Positions 1 to 7,857 of a DNA stretch of 64,000 nt are shown in pieces. The stretch is taken from NCBI RefSeq assembly GCF_000526315.1, contig NZ_JAFV01000001.1, positions 992,001 through 1,056,000 of the forward strand, written 5' to 3'. The position numbers and the translations under genes were made by a program. Position 1 is the stretch's first letter. The number at the start of each line of letters is the position of its first letter. The notes beneath the pieces are model-generated. The model was not told where the DNA came from. It saw nothing but the letters and a program-made list of their open reading frames with translations, and ran no database searches. Source of the DNA: Methylopila sp. 73B (GTDB lineage: Bacteria > Pseudomonadota > Alphaproteobacteria > Rhizobiales > Methylopilaceae).

Positions 1-1
1 C

Positions 2-235
2 GTCTGGCACGGCATGTACGTGCCCGCCGGCACGCCCGCGCCGGTGGTCGACAAGCTCAACGCGGCTCTGAAGGCCGCGCTCCACGATCCGGAGACCGTG
101 AGGCGCTTCGCCGAACTCGGCACGGCGCCGGTGTCCGACGCGGAAGCGACGCCCGAGGGGCTGAAGGCGAAGTATTTCGCCGAGATCGATCGCTGGGCGC
201 CGATCATCAGGGCCGCCGGCGAATACGCCGACTGA
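2..235 (+). CDS. TctC/Bug-family solute-binding protein, C-terminal part
   Basis: Only the last 77 or so residues are in the window; the reading frame is open at the left edge. The tail, with a VPAGTPAPVVDKLNAAL stretch followed by a helix naming an alanine-rich segment and a LKAKYFAEIDRW-type end, is typical of the C-terminus of Bug/TctC periplasmic binding proteins of tripartite tricarboxylate transporters. These proteins bind small carboxylates in the periplasm. The ligand cannot be inferred. A MaoC-type hydratase gene follows after 65 bases on the same strand and may be co-transcribed, which would fit an organic-acid or acyl-CoA theme (inference). Confidence 0.8.
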   Translation, partial: VWHGMYVPAGTPAPVVDKLNAALKAALHDPETVRRFAELGTAPVSDAEATPEGLKAKYFAEIDRWAPIIRAAGEYAD

Positions 236-300
236 CCGTCCTTGCCAGGCGGCCCGCGCCCTATCGCGGCGCGGGCGCGACACCCGGAGAGCCGCCCCCC

Positions 301-828
301 ATGACCGACAGCCTTCCCGCCTACAAGATCGTCGGCGAGCGCCGCTTCCGCGAGACCTCCGGTCTCTACTTCGAGGATTTCGAACCGGGCGACATCTACG
401 AGCATCGGCCCGGCCGGACCTTGCTCGACGTGGACAACGTGTGGTTCACGCTGCTGACCATGAACACGCAGCAGGTCCACTTCGACGCCGCCTACGCCGA
501 CAAGACCGAGTGGAGGAAGCTGCTGGTCGACTCCACCTTCACGCTGGCGCTGCTCACCGGCATGAGCGTGCGCACGGTGAGCGCGAAGGTGGTCGCCAAT
601 CTCGGCTGGGACAAGGTCAAGGCGACGGCGCCGGTGTTCGCCGGCGACACGCTCTACGCCGAAAGCACGGTGCTCTCAAAACGCGAATCCAAAAGCCGGC
701 CGCATCAGGGCATCGTGACGGTGCTCACCCGCGGCGTGAACCAGGACGGCGCGGAGGTGATGAGCTTCGAGCGGACCATGCTGGTCTACCGCCGCGGCCA
801 GTCGCCGGAAGAGGCCGCGAACTACTGA
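301..828 (+). CDS. MaoC-family (R)-specific enoyl-CoA hydratase-like protein
   Basis: 175 residues with the hot-dog fold signature of MaoC-type hydratases: an N-terminal GLYFEDFEPGD segment, then NTQQVHFD around residues 55-62, where Asp and His are the usual hydration-motif residues, and a later AGDTLYAESTVL strand. The length and the NTQQVHFDAAYA motif resemble single-domain mesaconyl- or itaconyl-CoA hydratase relatives, but the substrate is not determined by sequence. A purine-rich GGAGAG lies about 10 bases before the ATG. The upstream binding-protein gene and this gene are in the same direction. Alternative: a generic acyl-CoA dehydratase of unknown pathway. Confidence 0.85.
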   Translation: MTDSLPAYKIVGERRFRETSGLYFEDFEPGDIYEHRPGRTLLDVDNVWFTLLTMNTQQVHFDAAYADKTEWRKLLVDSTFTLALLTGMSVRTVSAKVVANLGWDKVKATAPVFAGDTLYAESTVLSKRESKSRPHQGIVTVLTRGVNQDGAEVMSFERTMLVYRRGQSPEEAANY

Positions 829-969
829 AGCTTCCGCCTTGCAAGGTTGTCCGAGCTAGGGAGCTTGGATGGAGATCGATCGGGTTTCGTCAGGCGCGGC
901 CGCGCTCAAGCAAACTTTCTTCGAGGCAGGGCGTTGGGGTGATCCGGGGGCGATCAACCGGAGACTTGC

Positions 970-1404
970 ATGAGCGACCTGACGATCACCGACCTCGCGG
1001 AAAAGATGCGCGACATCGATTTCGCGATGCTCTTCACCACGACCGACAACGGCGCGCTTGCAGGCCGTCCGATGAGCAACAACCGCGACGTCGACTACGC
1101 CGGCGACTCTTTCTACTTCACCTTCGAACAGTCGCGGACGGTGTCCGACGTGGAGCGCGATCCGAAGGTCTCGCTGTCGTTCCAAGGGTCCAAAGGGCTT
1201 TTGGGCAAGCCGCCCCTCTTCGTCTCCGTGCAAGGCGTCGCCGAGCTGATCCGGGACAAGAGCGCGTTCGAAGCGCATTGGACCAAGGATCTTGATCGCT
1301 GGTTCCCGAACGGCGTCGACACGCCGGGCGTCGTCCTGATCAAGGTGCGCGCCGAGCGCATTCATTACTGGAACGGCGAAGAGGCGGGCGAAATCCGCCC
1401 CTGA
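970..1404 (+). CDS. Pyridoxamine 5'-phosphate oxidase-like flavin-binding protein
   Basis: 144 residues with the split-barrel fold of the PNPOx-like / general stress protein 26 family. The start has an AEKMRDIDFAMLFTTTDNGALAGRPM-type region, then a central FEQSRTVSDVERDPKVSLSF strand pair and a C-terminal RIHYWNGEE end. The family usually binds FMN, F420 or haem; the ligand cannot be told here. It is too short and divergent to be true PdxH. Translation probably starts at the ATG preceded by GGAGA. It is followed by a 79-base gap to the end of the convergent msrA gene. Confidence 0.8.
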   Translation: MSDLTITDLAEKMRDIDFAMLFTTTDNGALAGRPMSNNRDVDYAGDSFYFTFEQSRTVSDVERDPKVSLSFQGSKGLLGKPPLFVSVQGVAELIRDKSAFEAHWTKDLDRWFPNGVDTPGVVLIKVRAERIHYWNGEEAGEIRP

Positions 1405-1483
1405 CGCCAGCTTCGCCCGCGCTCGCGCGGCGCACGAATTGAAGGAGCGTCGACCCCTTGGGACCGACGCTCCTCGCCGCGCC

Positions 1484-2008
1484 TTAGCTTGCCCGCCGGA
1501 CCTCGTCACGGGTCGGCAGCCGCCAGTTGGGGCGGATATAGTGGCAGGTGTAGCCGTTGGGGAAACGCTCGAGATAGTCCTGGTGCTCGGGTTCGGCCTC
1601 CCAGAACGGGCCGGCCGCCGCGACCTCGGTGACGACTTTCCCCGGCCAGAGCCCGGACGCGTTGACGTCGGCGATCGTCTCCTCAGCGATCTCGCGTTGG
1701 ACGTCGTCCACATAGAAGATCGCCGACCGGTAGCCGAGGCCGCGGTCGTTGCCCTGGCGGTTCAGGGTCGTGGGGTCGTGGATCTGGAAGAAGAATTCGA
1801 GCATCCGCCGGAAGCTCGTGATCTCGGGGTCGAAGGTGATCTCGATCGCTTCGGCGTGGGTGCCGTGGTGGCGATAGGTGGCGTTCGGCACGTCGCCGCC
1901 GCTGTAGCCCACCCGGGTCGAGACCACGCCGGGCTGTTTCCGGATCAGGTCCTGCATGCCCCAGAAGCACCCGCCGGCCAGAACCGCGCGTTCGGTGGTC
2001 GTGCTCAT
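1484..2008 (-). CDS. msrA: Peptide-methionine (S)-S-oxide reductase MsrA
   Basis: MsrA reduces the S-epimer of methionine sulfoxide in proteins. The hallmark GCFWG motif with the catalytic cysteine lies at residues 13-17, followed by the conserved GYSGG and [11 protein letters not shown] blocks and the [12 protein letters not shown] region. A second cysteine in the C-terminal YTCHY segment is a candidate resolving cysteine. I chose the ATG at 2008 because AAGGAG lies 7 bases upstream; an in-frame ATG 24 bases earlier has no comparable ribosome-binding site. The 174-residue length is normal for the family. It stands alone, convergent with the PNPOx-like gene. Confidence 0.93.
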   Translation of the reverse strand: MSTTTERAVLAGGCFWGMQDLIRKQPGVVSTRVGYSGGDVPNATYRHHGTHAEAIEITFDPEITSFRRMLEFFFQIHDPTTLNRQGNDRGLGYRSAIFYVDDVQREIAEETIADVNASGLWPGKVVTEVAAAGPFWEAEPEHQDYLERFPNGYTCHYIRPNWRLPTRDEVRRAS

Positions 2009-2076
2009 CGCCGTCTCCTTCGATTGGGTCATGGGGAGAATATCGGGACGCCGAGGCGGCTTTTCAAAGCGCCGGA

Positions 2077-2391
2077 TCAGGCGCGCGAAGGACCGGGCTT
2101 CTCCAGCATGATGCGCGAGCTCTTCTCGACGAAGTCGCGGATCGCGCCGGACATCATCGACAGCATCAGAGGCACCTCGATCTCGCCCCGGACCAGCGTG
2201 TCCTCGACCTCGATCGCGACGCCAACGGACTGCCCCATGGCGGAAATCTGAAGCGCGAGCCTGTCGTCAGCCGTCCAGGAGGACGCGACCATCCCGCCGC
2301 CGGGGATGTGCCGCTCCAATGCCGGGAGGCCGTTCTCGATCCGGCGTTTGGCTTCAGTCCGGCCGAGCTTGTGGGGGATCTCGAATTTCAA
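2077..2391 (-). CDS. Polyhydroxyalkanoic acid system (PHA granule) family protein
   Basis: 104 residues beginning [19 protein letters not shown], the conserved opening of the PHA-granule-region protein family (small SRPBCC-like proteins often annotated as polyhydroxyalkanoic acid system proteins). The C-terminal helix [17 protein letters not shown] also matches. I place the start at a TTG at 2391 because GGGAG sits about 8 bases upstream and the family homology begins there; the frame is open further upstream but that part looks non-coding. The molecular role in PHA biology is not firmly known. It lies downstream of pqqE on the same strand, separated by 154 bases. Confidence 0.8.
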   Translation of the reverse strand: MKFEIPHKLGRTEAKRRIENGLPALERHIPGGGMVASSWTADDRLALQISAMGQSVGVAIEVEDTLVRGEIEVPLMLSMMSGAIRDFVEKSSRIMLEKPGPSRA

Positions 2392-2545
2392 TGCGCAGCT
2401 CCCGTCCGTTGAAGGGCGCTGCCTATCATATCTCGCGCGCGCCGGAATGAACGCGTTGCGGCGCTCCTGCGCTCCGTCTTCCCCAATAGGCAAGGACCGA
2501 TCGTTTCCGGCAACCGTAAGCCGGACGGCCGACGCGACGTCGGTC

Positions 2546-3724
2546 CTAAGTCGGCGCGCCGTTGTTGCGGGTGATCTGCACCTTGGGCCGACCGTCCACG
2601 CCGCCGAAGCTGCGGTAGACATAGTCAGTCTTGCCCGAGTCCGCCGCCTTCAGCGCAAGCGAGGTGATCTTTGCGTGGAACGGCGACAGCGAGCAGGCCG
2701 GGTCGGCGTTCGCCGGATCGCCGGTGATCGCCAGCGCCTGGCAGCGGCAGCCGCCGAAGTCGATTTCCTTGCGCGGGCAGGAGGTGCAGGGCTCCTTCAT
2801 CCAGCTCGTGCCGCGGTAGGCCTCGAACGCGGAGCCGTGCTCCCAGATCTCCGAGAGGCTCCTCTCGGTGACGTAGTCGAACACGAGGTGCGGGATGGTC
2901 TCGGCCGCGTGGCAGGGCAGCACCTTGCCCTGCGGCGTGACGTTGAGCGACTGCTTGCCCCAACCGCCGACGCAGGGCTTCGGCAGCCGCGCGTAATAGT
3001 CCGGCACCACGGCGTCGATGACGAGCTTGCCCTGAAGCTCCTCCCGAAGCCGCTCGACGGTGGCGGCGGCCGCCATCACCTGCTCACGCGTCGGCATCAG
3101 CATGTTCCGGTTCTCGAGCGCCCAGCCGTAATACTGCGAGTGGGCGATCTCGACCCGCCGGGCGCCGAACTCCAGCGCCATGTGCACCAGCGCCTCGATG
3201 TTCTCGATGTTGGCGCGGTGGATAACGGCGTTGATGGTCAGCGGCAGGCCAAGCTCGAGCACCTGGCCTGCGAGAATGCGCTTCTTCTCATGCGCGCCCT
3301 TGAGGCCCGCGATGCGGTCGGCGTTGTCGGGCAGCGCGTCCTGGATCGACAGCTGGACATGGTCGAGGCCCGCGTCCGCAAGCTCCTTGAGCTTGTCGTA
3401 GGTGACGCCAATCCCTGAGGTGATCAGGTTGGTGTAGAGCCCAACCTTCACCGCATGGGCCGTCAGCTCCACGATGTCCTTGCGCGCCGTCGGCTCGCCG
3501 CCGGAGAGATGCAGGTGGAGCACGCCCATGGCGGCGGCTTCGGAAAACACCCGCTTCCAGGTTTCGGTGTCGAGCTCCAGCGAGCGCTTCTCGAGGTCCA
3601 CGGGGTTGGAGCAGTAGGGGCAGGACAAGGGACAGCGGTGCGTGAGCTCCGCCAGCATGCCCAGCGGCGCCGGCGGCGGCACGCGGGTCGCCGTGGACGG
3701 GTTCGGAACGGTCATGTCGTTCAT
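2546..3724 (-). CDS. pqqE: PqqA peptide cyclase PqqE (radical SAM)
   Basis: PqqE joins the side chains of Glu and Tyr in the PqqA precursor peptide, the first committed step of PQQ synthesis in the cytoplasm. The radical SAM cluster motif C-x3-C-x2-C is at residues 31, 35 and 38. The C-terminal SPASM-type region carries the extra cysteines ([22 protein letters not shown]) that bind auxiliary Fe-S clusters. I chose the ATG at 3724 because AAAGGA lies just upstream; the open frame extends 28 residues further with a basic low-complexity sequence unlike PqqE. The 392-residue length is normal. It is the last pqq gene, 116 bases after pqqD. Confidence 0.96.
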   Translation of the reverse strand: MNDMTVPNPSTATRVPPPAPLGMLAELTHRCPLSCPYCSNPVDLEKRSLELDTETWKRVFSEAAAMGVLHLHLSGGEPTARKDIVELTAHAVKVGLYTNLITSGIGVTYDKLKELADAGLDHVQLSIQDALPDNADRIAGLKGAHEKKRILAGQVLELGLPLTINAVIHRANIENIEALVHMALEFGARRVEIAHSQYYGWALENRNMLMPTREQVMAAAATVERLREELQGKLVIDAVVPDYYARLPKPCVGGWGKQSLNVTPQGKVLPCHAAETIPHLVFDYVTERSLSEIWEHGSAFEAYRGTSWMKEPCTSCPRKEIDFGGCRCQALAITGDPANADPACSLSPFHAKITSLALKAADSGKTDYVYRSFGGVDGRPKVQITRNNGAPT

Positions 3725-3840
3725 TGCGCGTTCCTTTCGTTCGCGCCGAGACCGCGTCTCAGGGCGCCGCCCGGCAAAGCGCGTCTTGCGGGAAAGCGCT
3801 TCGGGCATGACGGCGCGACCCGTCGCCGTTGCCGTCGCCC

Positions 3841-4122
3841 TCAGTCCACATCCAGCACGCGCTTGGCCTGAAGATCGGCCAGCATCTTCTTCACGTCAGC
3901 CTCGATCGTCTCGCGCGGAGCCGCGTAGGCGGTCGCGAGATCGTCGACGATCGCAGTCACGGTCCGGACGCCGTCGCAGCGCTCCAGCACGGCGACCGCG
4001 ATCGGGTCGGGCTTCAGCACGCGCTCGGGCGCGAGCAGGAGCCATTCGTTGCGCACCTCGTCGCGGCGAAGACGCACGCCGCGCGGAAGTTTCGGGACCG
4101 CGTCCGAGGAGACCTCGATCAT
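3841..4122 (-). CDS. pqqD: PQQ biosynthesis peptide chaperone PqqD
   Basis: 93 residues, the usual size of a stand-alone PqqD. PqqD binds PqqA and presents it to PqqE. The family features are the opening [19 protein letters not shown], the LLLAPERVL strand and the C-terminal winged-helix-like segment with [15 protein letters not shown]. Its ATG overlaps the pqqC stop codon by four bases (ATGA), indicating translational coupling. In some methylotrophs pqqC and pqqD are fused; here they are separate genes. An open frame runs upstream through pqqC in another phase but has no support. Confidence 0.94.
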   Translation of the reverse strand: MIEVSSDAVPKLPRGVRLRRDEVRNEWLLLAPERVLKPDPIAVAVLERCDGVRTVTAIVDDLATAYAAPRETIEADVKKMLADLQAKRVLDVD

Positions 4123-4871
4123 TCCGCGGCCTGGCGGGCGTCGCCGCGCTCGGCCTGGAACGCGTCCGGCCAAGGCTTGGCGTAAATGTAGCCGTGCTCC
4201 AGCGCGTCGAGCATGCTCCAAAGCATCGAGCACTTGAACTCCAGGGCCGCAATCGCCGCGTCCTGCTGCTCGCGGGTCTTGGCGTGCTCGAACACGTAGG
4301 CGAGGGCGAAATCGCTGTCGCGCTTGGCCTGCACCGGACGCTTGTTGAAGTAAGCGAGCGTCTCGGGCGTCACGTAGTCGTAGTGCGCCAGCATGCCCTC
4401 CGACCGCACCTTGATGACGGACGGCGAGAACAGCTCGGTCAGCGACGAGGCGATCGCCTCCAGCAACGATCGGTCGCGGCAGAACGAGATGTAGGCCGTC
4501 ACCGCGAACTTGGTAGCGGGGAGGGCGAGCCGGCCCGACATGACGGTCTCGCGGTCGAGGCCGAGGTCGTCGGTTAGCTTCAGCCACTTGGCGATGCCGC
4601 CCTCGCCCTCGCGCTCGCCGTCATGATCAATGATGCGCTGACGCCACTCGCGCCGCATGCCAGCGTCCTCCAGCCGCGCGAGGATCTGCGAGTCCTTCTG
4701 CGGAATGCAGGCCTGATAGAGGTAGCGGTTGAGCGCCCAGGCCTCGACCTCGGTGCGGGTGCACTGGCCCGACTGCAGGCGGATCTGGAACGGATGCCGG
4801 CTGTGGTACCGCCGGGCGCCGACGTCGCGAAGACGCGCCTCCAGTTTGGCGTGGGAGAGCAGGTCTGGCAT
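4119..4871 (-). CDS. pqqC: Pyrroloquinoline-quinone synthase PqqC
   Basis: PqqC performs the final ring closure and eight-electron oxidation that yields PQQ, using O2 and no metal. The 250-residue product begins MPDLLSHAKLEARLRDVG and shows the conserved RYHSRHPFQIRLQSG, WALNRYLYQ and IPQKDSQIL blocks that form the all-helical active site. The start at 4871 is the one matching family starts; 37 upstream in-frame residues look like a shadow of the pqqB end. It follows pqqB after 20 bases and overlaps pqqD by four, consistent with one polycistronic transcript. Confidence 0.95.
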   Translation of the reverse strand: MPDLLSHAKLEARLRDVGARRYHSRHPFQIRLQSGQCTRTEVEAWALNRYLYQACIPQKDSQILARLEDAGMRREWRQRIIDHDGEREGEGGIAKWLKLTDDLGLDRETVMSGRLALPATKFAVTAYISFCRDRSLLEAIASSLTELFSPSVIKVRSEGMLAHYDYVTPETLAYFNKRPVQAKRDSDFALAYVFEHAKTREQQDAAIAALEFKCSMLWSMLDALEHGYIYAKPWPDAFQAERGDARQAAE

Positions 4872-4891
4872 CGCGAAGTCCTCCGCAGATC

Positions 4892-5842
4892 TCAAGCCGC
4901 GGTTGTCCCGCGGTCGTCGAACGTCCGTTCCAAGGCGAGGCCGCCTAGCGCGACCTCCAGCCCGTCTTCCGACACCCGCCATCCGGCCGCCTCGACGGCC
5001 GCGCGTTCGGCCGAGCCCTCGACGAGGATACGGTTGGTGTTGTTGATGTGAATGTAGATCTTCTGACCCACCTGCGCACCGTCGAAGGCGTGAAGCGATC
5101 CGCCTTCGCCCGAGATGGGCACGTGGCCCATGCGGCGTCCGGTCTTCACGCCGACTCCCGCCTGGCGCATTTCGTCGTCTTCGAACACAGTGCCGTCGAA
5201 CAGCAGCGCGTCCGCGCCGTCGACGCGGGCGAGCACGCCGGCGTCAACCGTCGCGCATCCCGGTATGTACACCAGCGTCACCCCGTCGCGCGTGATCCCC
5301 ACCCCGACCGTGTCGCCGCCGGCGTCGCCGATGGTGAGATTCTCGGTCTCGAGATAGAGCGGCACCTTGCCCGGGACGCCGAAGAACTCGATCGTCGAGT
5401 CGTCGATGCGGAACGGCTGGTTTAGCGCCACGACCTCTCGCGCCACCATGTCCTTCGCCAGCACCCCGAAAATCGGGTTGGCGTCGAGAATACCGGAGAT
5501 TTGCGAGGTTGCGTAGACGGTTAGCGGCGAACGCTCGCGCAGCGTGATAAGGCCGTCGACATGGTCGACGTCGCCGTTGGTCAGCACCACAGAGCGAATT
5601 GGAGTCTCGCGCAGACCCGTGGGCTGCAGCAGAGGGGTCGCCAGGATCTGGGAGCGCAAGTCGGGCGACGCGTTGAACAGCGTCCAGCGCCCTTCACCGG
5701 TCTCGACCGCAATCGACGACTGGGTCCGGCGCTTCACGCGTGGATCGTTCTTCCACGCGAGATCGCACACCGGACAGCGGCAATTCCACTGAGGAAAGCC
5801 GCCGCCGGCGGCAGAACCGAGAACGACAAGGCGCAACGCCAT
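4892..5842 (-). CDS. pqqB: PQQ biosynthesis metallo-hydrolase PqqB
   Basis: 316 residues of the metallo-beta-lactamase-fold PqqB family, starting MALRLVVLGSAAGGGFPQWNC, the diagnostic opening. Cysteines at 21, 23 and 26 (NCRCPVC) form the known structural zinc site, and a TNGDVDHVDGL loop corresponds to the metal-binding motif. PqqB has been shown to hydroxylate the Glu-Tyr-derived intermediate in PQQ synthesis. It lies 50 bases downstream of pqqA on the same strand. The length and both termini are normal, and I see no irregularity. Confidence 0.95.
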   Translation of the reverse strand: MALRLVVLGSAAGGGFPQWNCRCPVCDLAWKNDPRVKRRTQSSIAVETGEGRWTLFNASPDLRSQILATPLLQPTGLRETPIRSVVLTNGDVDHVDGLITLRERSPLTVYATSQISGILDANPIFGVLAKDMVAREVVALNQPFRIDDSTIEFFGVPGKVPLYLETENLTIGDAGGDTVGVGITRDGVTLVYIPGCATVDAGVLARVDGADALLFDGTVFEDDEMRQAGVGVKTGRRMGHVPISGEGGSLHAFDGAQVGQKIYIHINNTNRILVEGSAERAAVEAAGWRVSEDGLEVALGGLALERTFDDRGTTAA

Positions 5843-5892
5843 GATGTTAATCCGCCGCTGCGCCTGTCATCCTCACTACATTCCAACTAAGC

Positions 5893-5973
5893 TCAGAGCT
5901 CAGCCGGGCTGTAGGACGTGACTTCGAGGCCCACCGGGGTCTCAGAGACGATCGGAGCGGTCCAAATGGCCAT
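5893..5973 (-). CDS. pqqA: PQQ precursor peptide PqqA
   Basis: A 26-codon gene that standard length cutoffs miss. The product reads MAIWTAPIVSETPVGLEVTS followed by YSPAEL. Glu17 and Tyr21 form the E-x3-Y pair that PqqE cross-links and that supplies all carbon and nitrogen of PQQ. A consensus AAGGAGG Shine-Dalgarno lies 5 bases before the ATG, the strongest in the window, fitting the high level of PqqA peptide that PQQ synthesis needs. It is the first gene of pqqABCDE. Confidence 0.97.
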   Translation of the reverse strand: MAIWTAPIVSETPVGLEVTSYSPAEL

Positions 5974-5978
5974 GTTAA

Positions 5979-5985
5979 CCTCCTT
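5979..5985 (-). promoter_or_regulatory. Consensus Shine-Dalgarno of pqqA
   Basis: On the minus strand the sequence AAGGAGG stands 5 bases ahead of the pqqA ATG. It is a full match to the anti-SD and decides the start of this very short gene. Confidence 0.9.
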
Positions 5986-6353
5986 CGGGGTTTCCTAAGA
6001 CTTCCGCGCCGACGGATAAGATCCGGTTCGATTTGGCGCACGATGGAATATAGCTTCGGCGCCCATCCGCCGCCATAGAACGCCGCCTTAAATCTTGGTA
6101 ATGCGGGCGTGGTTTTCTCAAGAACCTCTTAGGTTTGCAACTGTCCGCGCGGTCCGCGGCGGCGCCGTATCGCCGCAATCGCGACGCGCTCTTGGGCGGC
6201 TTCGTTTTCCGGCGATCGGCGACGCGCCGGCGGGTATTCAAGCTCGTTAGACGTTCGTCTCAGGCGGGGTGGGCGACAGCGAGCGGTTGCAGGCCACGGG
6301 TTGGGCGACCGTTCGCTTGACGCCTCGCGCGGGGTTCACCATTGTCCCGCGCC
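5986..6353. other. Intergenic region between divergent pqqA and cysS
   Basis: About 370 bases without a supported gene separate the two divergent transcription units. Both the pqq promoter (minus strand) and the cysS promoter (plus strand) must lie here or in the adjoining cysS leader. I could not identify a convincing -35/-10 pair; a TATATT hexamer on the minus strand near 6049-6054 lacks a recognisable -35. Short open frames here are not supported by ribosome-binding sites or composition. Confidence 0.6.
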
Positions 6354-6440
6354 ATGAAAGCCAAGCCGTCGACCCGCATCAACCGGATCGTCATTATCTG
6401 CGGTTAGCTGAAAAGCGGGCCGCGGCGGTTTTTTCTTGAT
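6354..6440 (+). promoter_or_regulatory. Possible leader peptide and terminator hairpin ahead of cysS
   Basis: A 17-codon frame (6354-6407) encodes MKAKPSTRINRIVIICG and stops 81 bases before cysS. Its Cys codon lies in the 5' arm of a possible stem: CTGCGG near 6399-6404 can pair with CCGCGG near 6420-6425, with a small GCT-GAAA-AGC inner hairpin, and the stem is followed by CGG and six T residues. A ribosome stalled at the Cys codon would block the stem, so this could be an attenuator sensing charged tRNA-Cys. The leader has no clear ribosome-binding site and only one Cys codon, so the call is speculative. Confidence 0.3.
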
Positions 6441-6488
6441 CTTTGGATGAGAGAAGAACGACCTCCCGGCCGATGAGGAGGACGGCGC

Positions 6489-7847
6489 TTGTCTGCGCTC
6501 AAGATCTACAACTCGCTGACCCGCACGAAGGACGACTTCGCGCCGATCGATCCCGCGAACGTGCGGATGTATGTCTGCGGCCCGACGGTCTACGACCGCG
6601 CCCACATCGGCAACGCGCGCCCCGTCATCGTTTTCGATCTCATGTACCGGCTGCTCCGCCATCTCTACGGCGCGGAGCATGTGACCTATGTCCGCAACGT
6701 CACCGACGTGGACGACAAGATCAACACGCGCGCGGCGGAGCGCGGGATCAGCATCCGCGAGCTGACCGAAGACACCGCCCGCGGCTTCCGCGAGGACGTG
6801 GCGGAGCTCGGGACGCTGACGCCGACGCACGAACCCCGCGCGACCGAGTTCATCTGCCGCGGCGCGGACGAACTCGACATGGTCAAGCTGGTAGAGCGGC
6901 TGATCGCCCGCGGCCACGCCTATGAGGCGGACGGCCACGTGCTGTTCGATGTGGCCTCAATGCCGGCCTACGGTCGCCTTGCGCGTCGTTCGCTGGACGA
7001 GATGGAGGCCGGCGCCCGCGTCGAGGTCGCGTCCTATAAGAAAGGCCCGATGGACTTCGTGCTGTGGAAGCCCTCGAAGGCGGGCGAACCGGCGTGGGAA
7101 AGCCCGTGGGGGCAGGGCCGTCCGGGCTGGCACCTGGAGTGCTCCGCGATGTCGGCCGCGCTGCTCGGCGAGACCTTCGACATCCACGGCGGCGGCATCG
7201 ACCTGATCTTCCCGCACCACGAGAACGAGATCGCCCAATCGACCTGCTGCTTCGGCGGGGACACCATGGCGAACGTCTGGATGCACAACGGCTTCCTGCA
7301 GGTGGAAGGCGAGAAGATGTCGAAGTCGCTCGGCAACTTCGTCACCATCCGCGAGGTGCTGGCCGACTGGCCGGGCGACGTCGCCCGCCTCGCCATGCTC
7401 TCCGCGCACTATCGCCAGCCGATCAACTGGACGCTCAAGGGCCTTCAGGAGGCCGAGCGGACGCTTGCGCAATGGTTCGACGCCGCGGCTGGCGAGGCTG
7501 ACCCGCGGCCGGCCGAGAGCGTGGTCGAGGCTCTGTCGGACGACCTCAACACACCGAAGATGATCGCCGAGATCCATCGCCTGAAGTCCGAGGGCCGCCG
7601 CAAGCCGCTGGCCGGGACGCTGGCCTTCCTCGGCTTCCGCCCCGACGTGCTCGCTGATTGGCAGGCCGCCAAGGCGCCGGAGCTCAGCGTGCCTCAGGAG
7701 GAGATCGAGCGCCTGGTCGACGCGCGGCTCGAGGCCCGCCGCGAGCGAAACTGGGCCGCGGCCGACCGCATCCGCGACGAGCTGCTCGCCAAGGGCGTCG
7801 TGCTGAAGGACGGCGCCGGCGGCACCACCTGGGAGGTCGCGCGGTGA
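6489..7847 (+). CDS. cysS: Cysteinyl-tRNA synthetase
   Basis: Class I aminoacyl-tRNA synthetase that charges tRNA-Cys. The zinc-binding Cys30 in YVCGPTVYD, the HIGH-type HIGN at residues 39-42, the WHLECSAM zinc region and the KMSKS motif near residue 276 are all present. The 452-residue length is normal. The start is a TTG at 6489 preceded by GAGGAGG with good spacing, and family homology begins at the following [11 protein letters not shown]. cimA follows after 10 bases. See the separate entry for a possible attenuator in its leader. Confidence 0.96.
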   Translation: MSALKIYNSLTRTKDDFAPIDPANVRMYVCGPTVYDRAHIGNARPVIVFDLMYRLLRHLYGAEHVTYVRNVTDVDDKINTRAAERGISIRELTEDTARGFREDVAELGTLTPTHEPRATEFICRGADELDMVKLVERLIARGHAYEADGHVLFDVASMPAYGRLARRSLDEMEAGARVEVASYKKGPMDFVLWKPSKAGEPAWESPWGQGRPGWHLECSAMSAALLGETFDIHGGGIDLIFPHHENEIAQSTCCFGGDTMANVWMHNGFLQVEGEKMSKSLGNFVTIREVLADWPGDVARLAMLSAHYRQPINWTLKGLQEAERTLAQWFDAAAGEADPRPAESVVEALSDDLNTPKMIAEIHRLKSEGRRKPLAGTLAFLGFRPDVLADWQAAKAPELSVPQEEIERLVDARLEARRERNWAAADRIRDELLAKGVVLKDGAGGTTWEVAR

Positions 7848-7857
7848 GCGACGCGTC

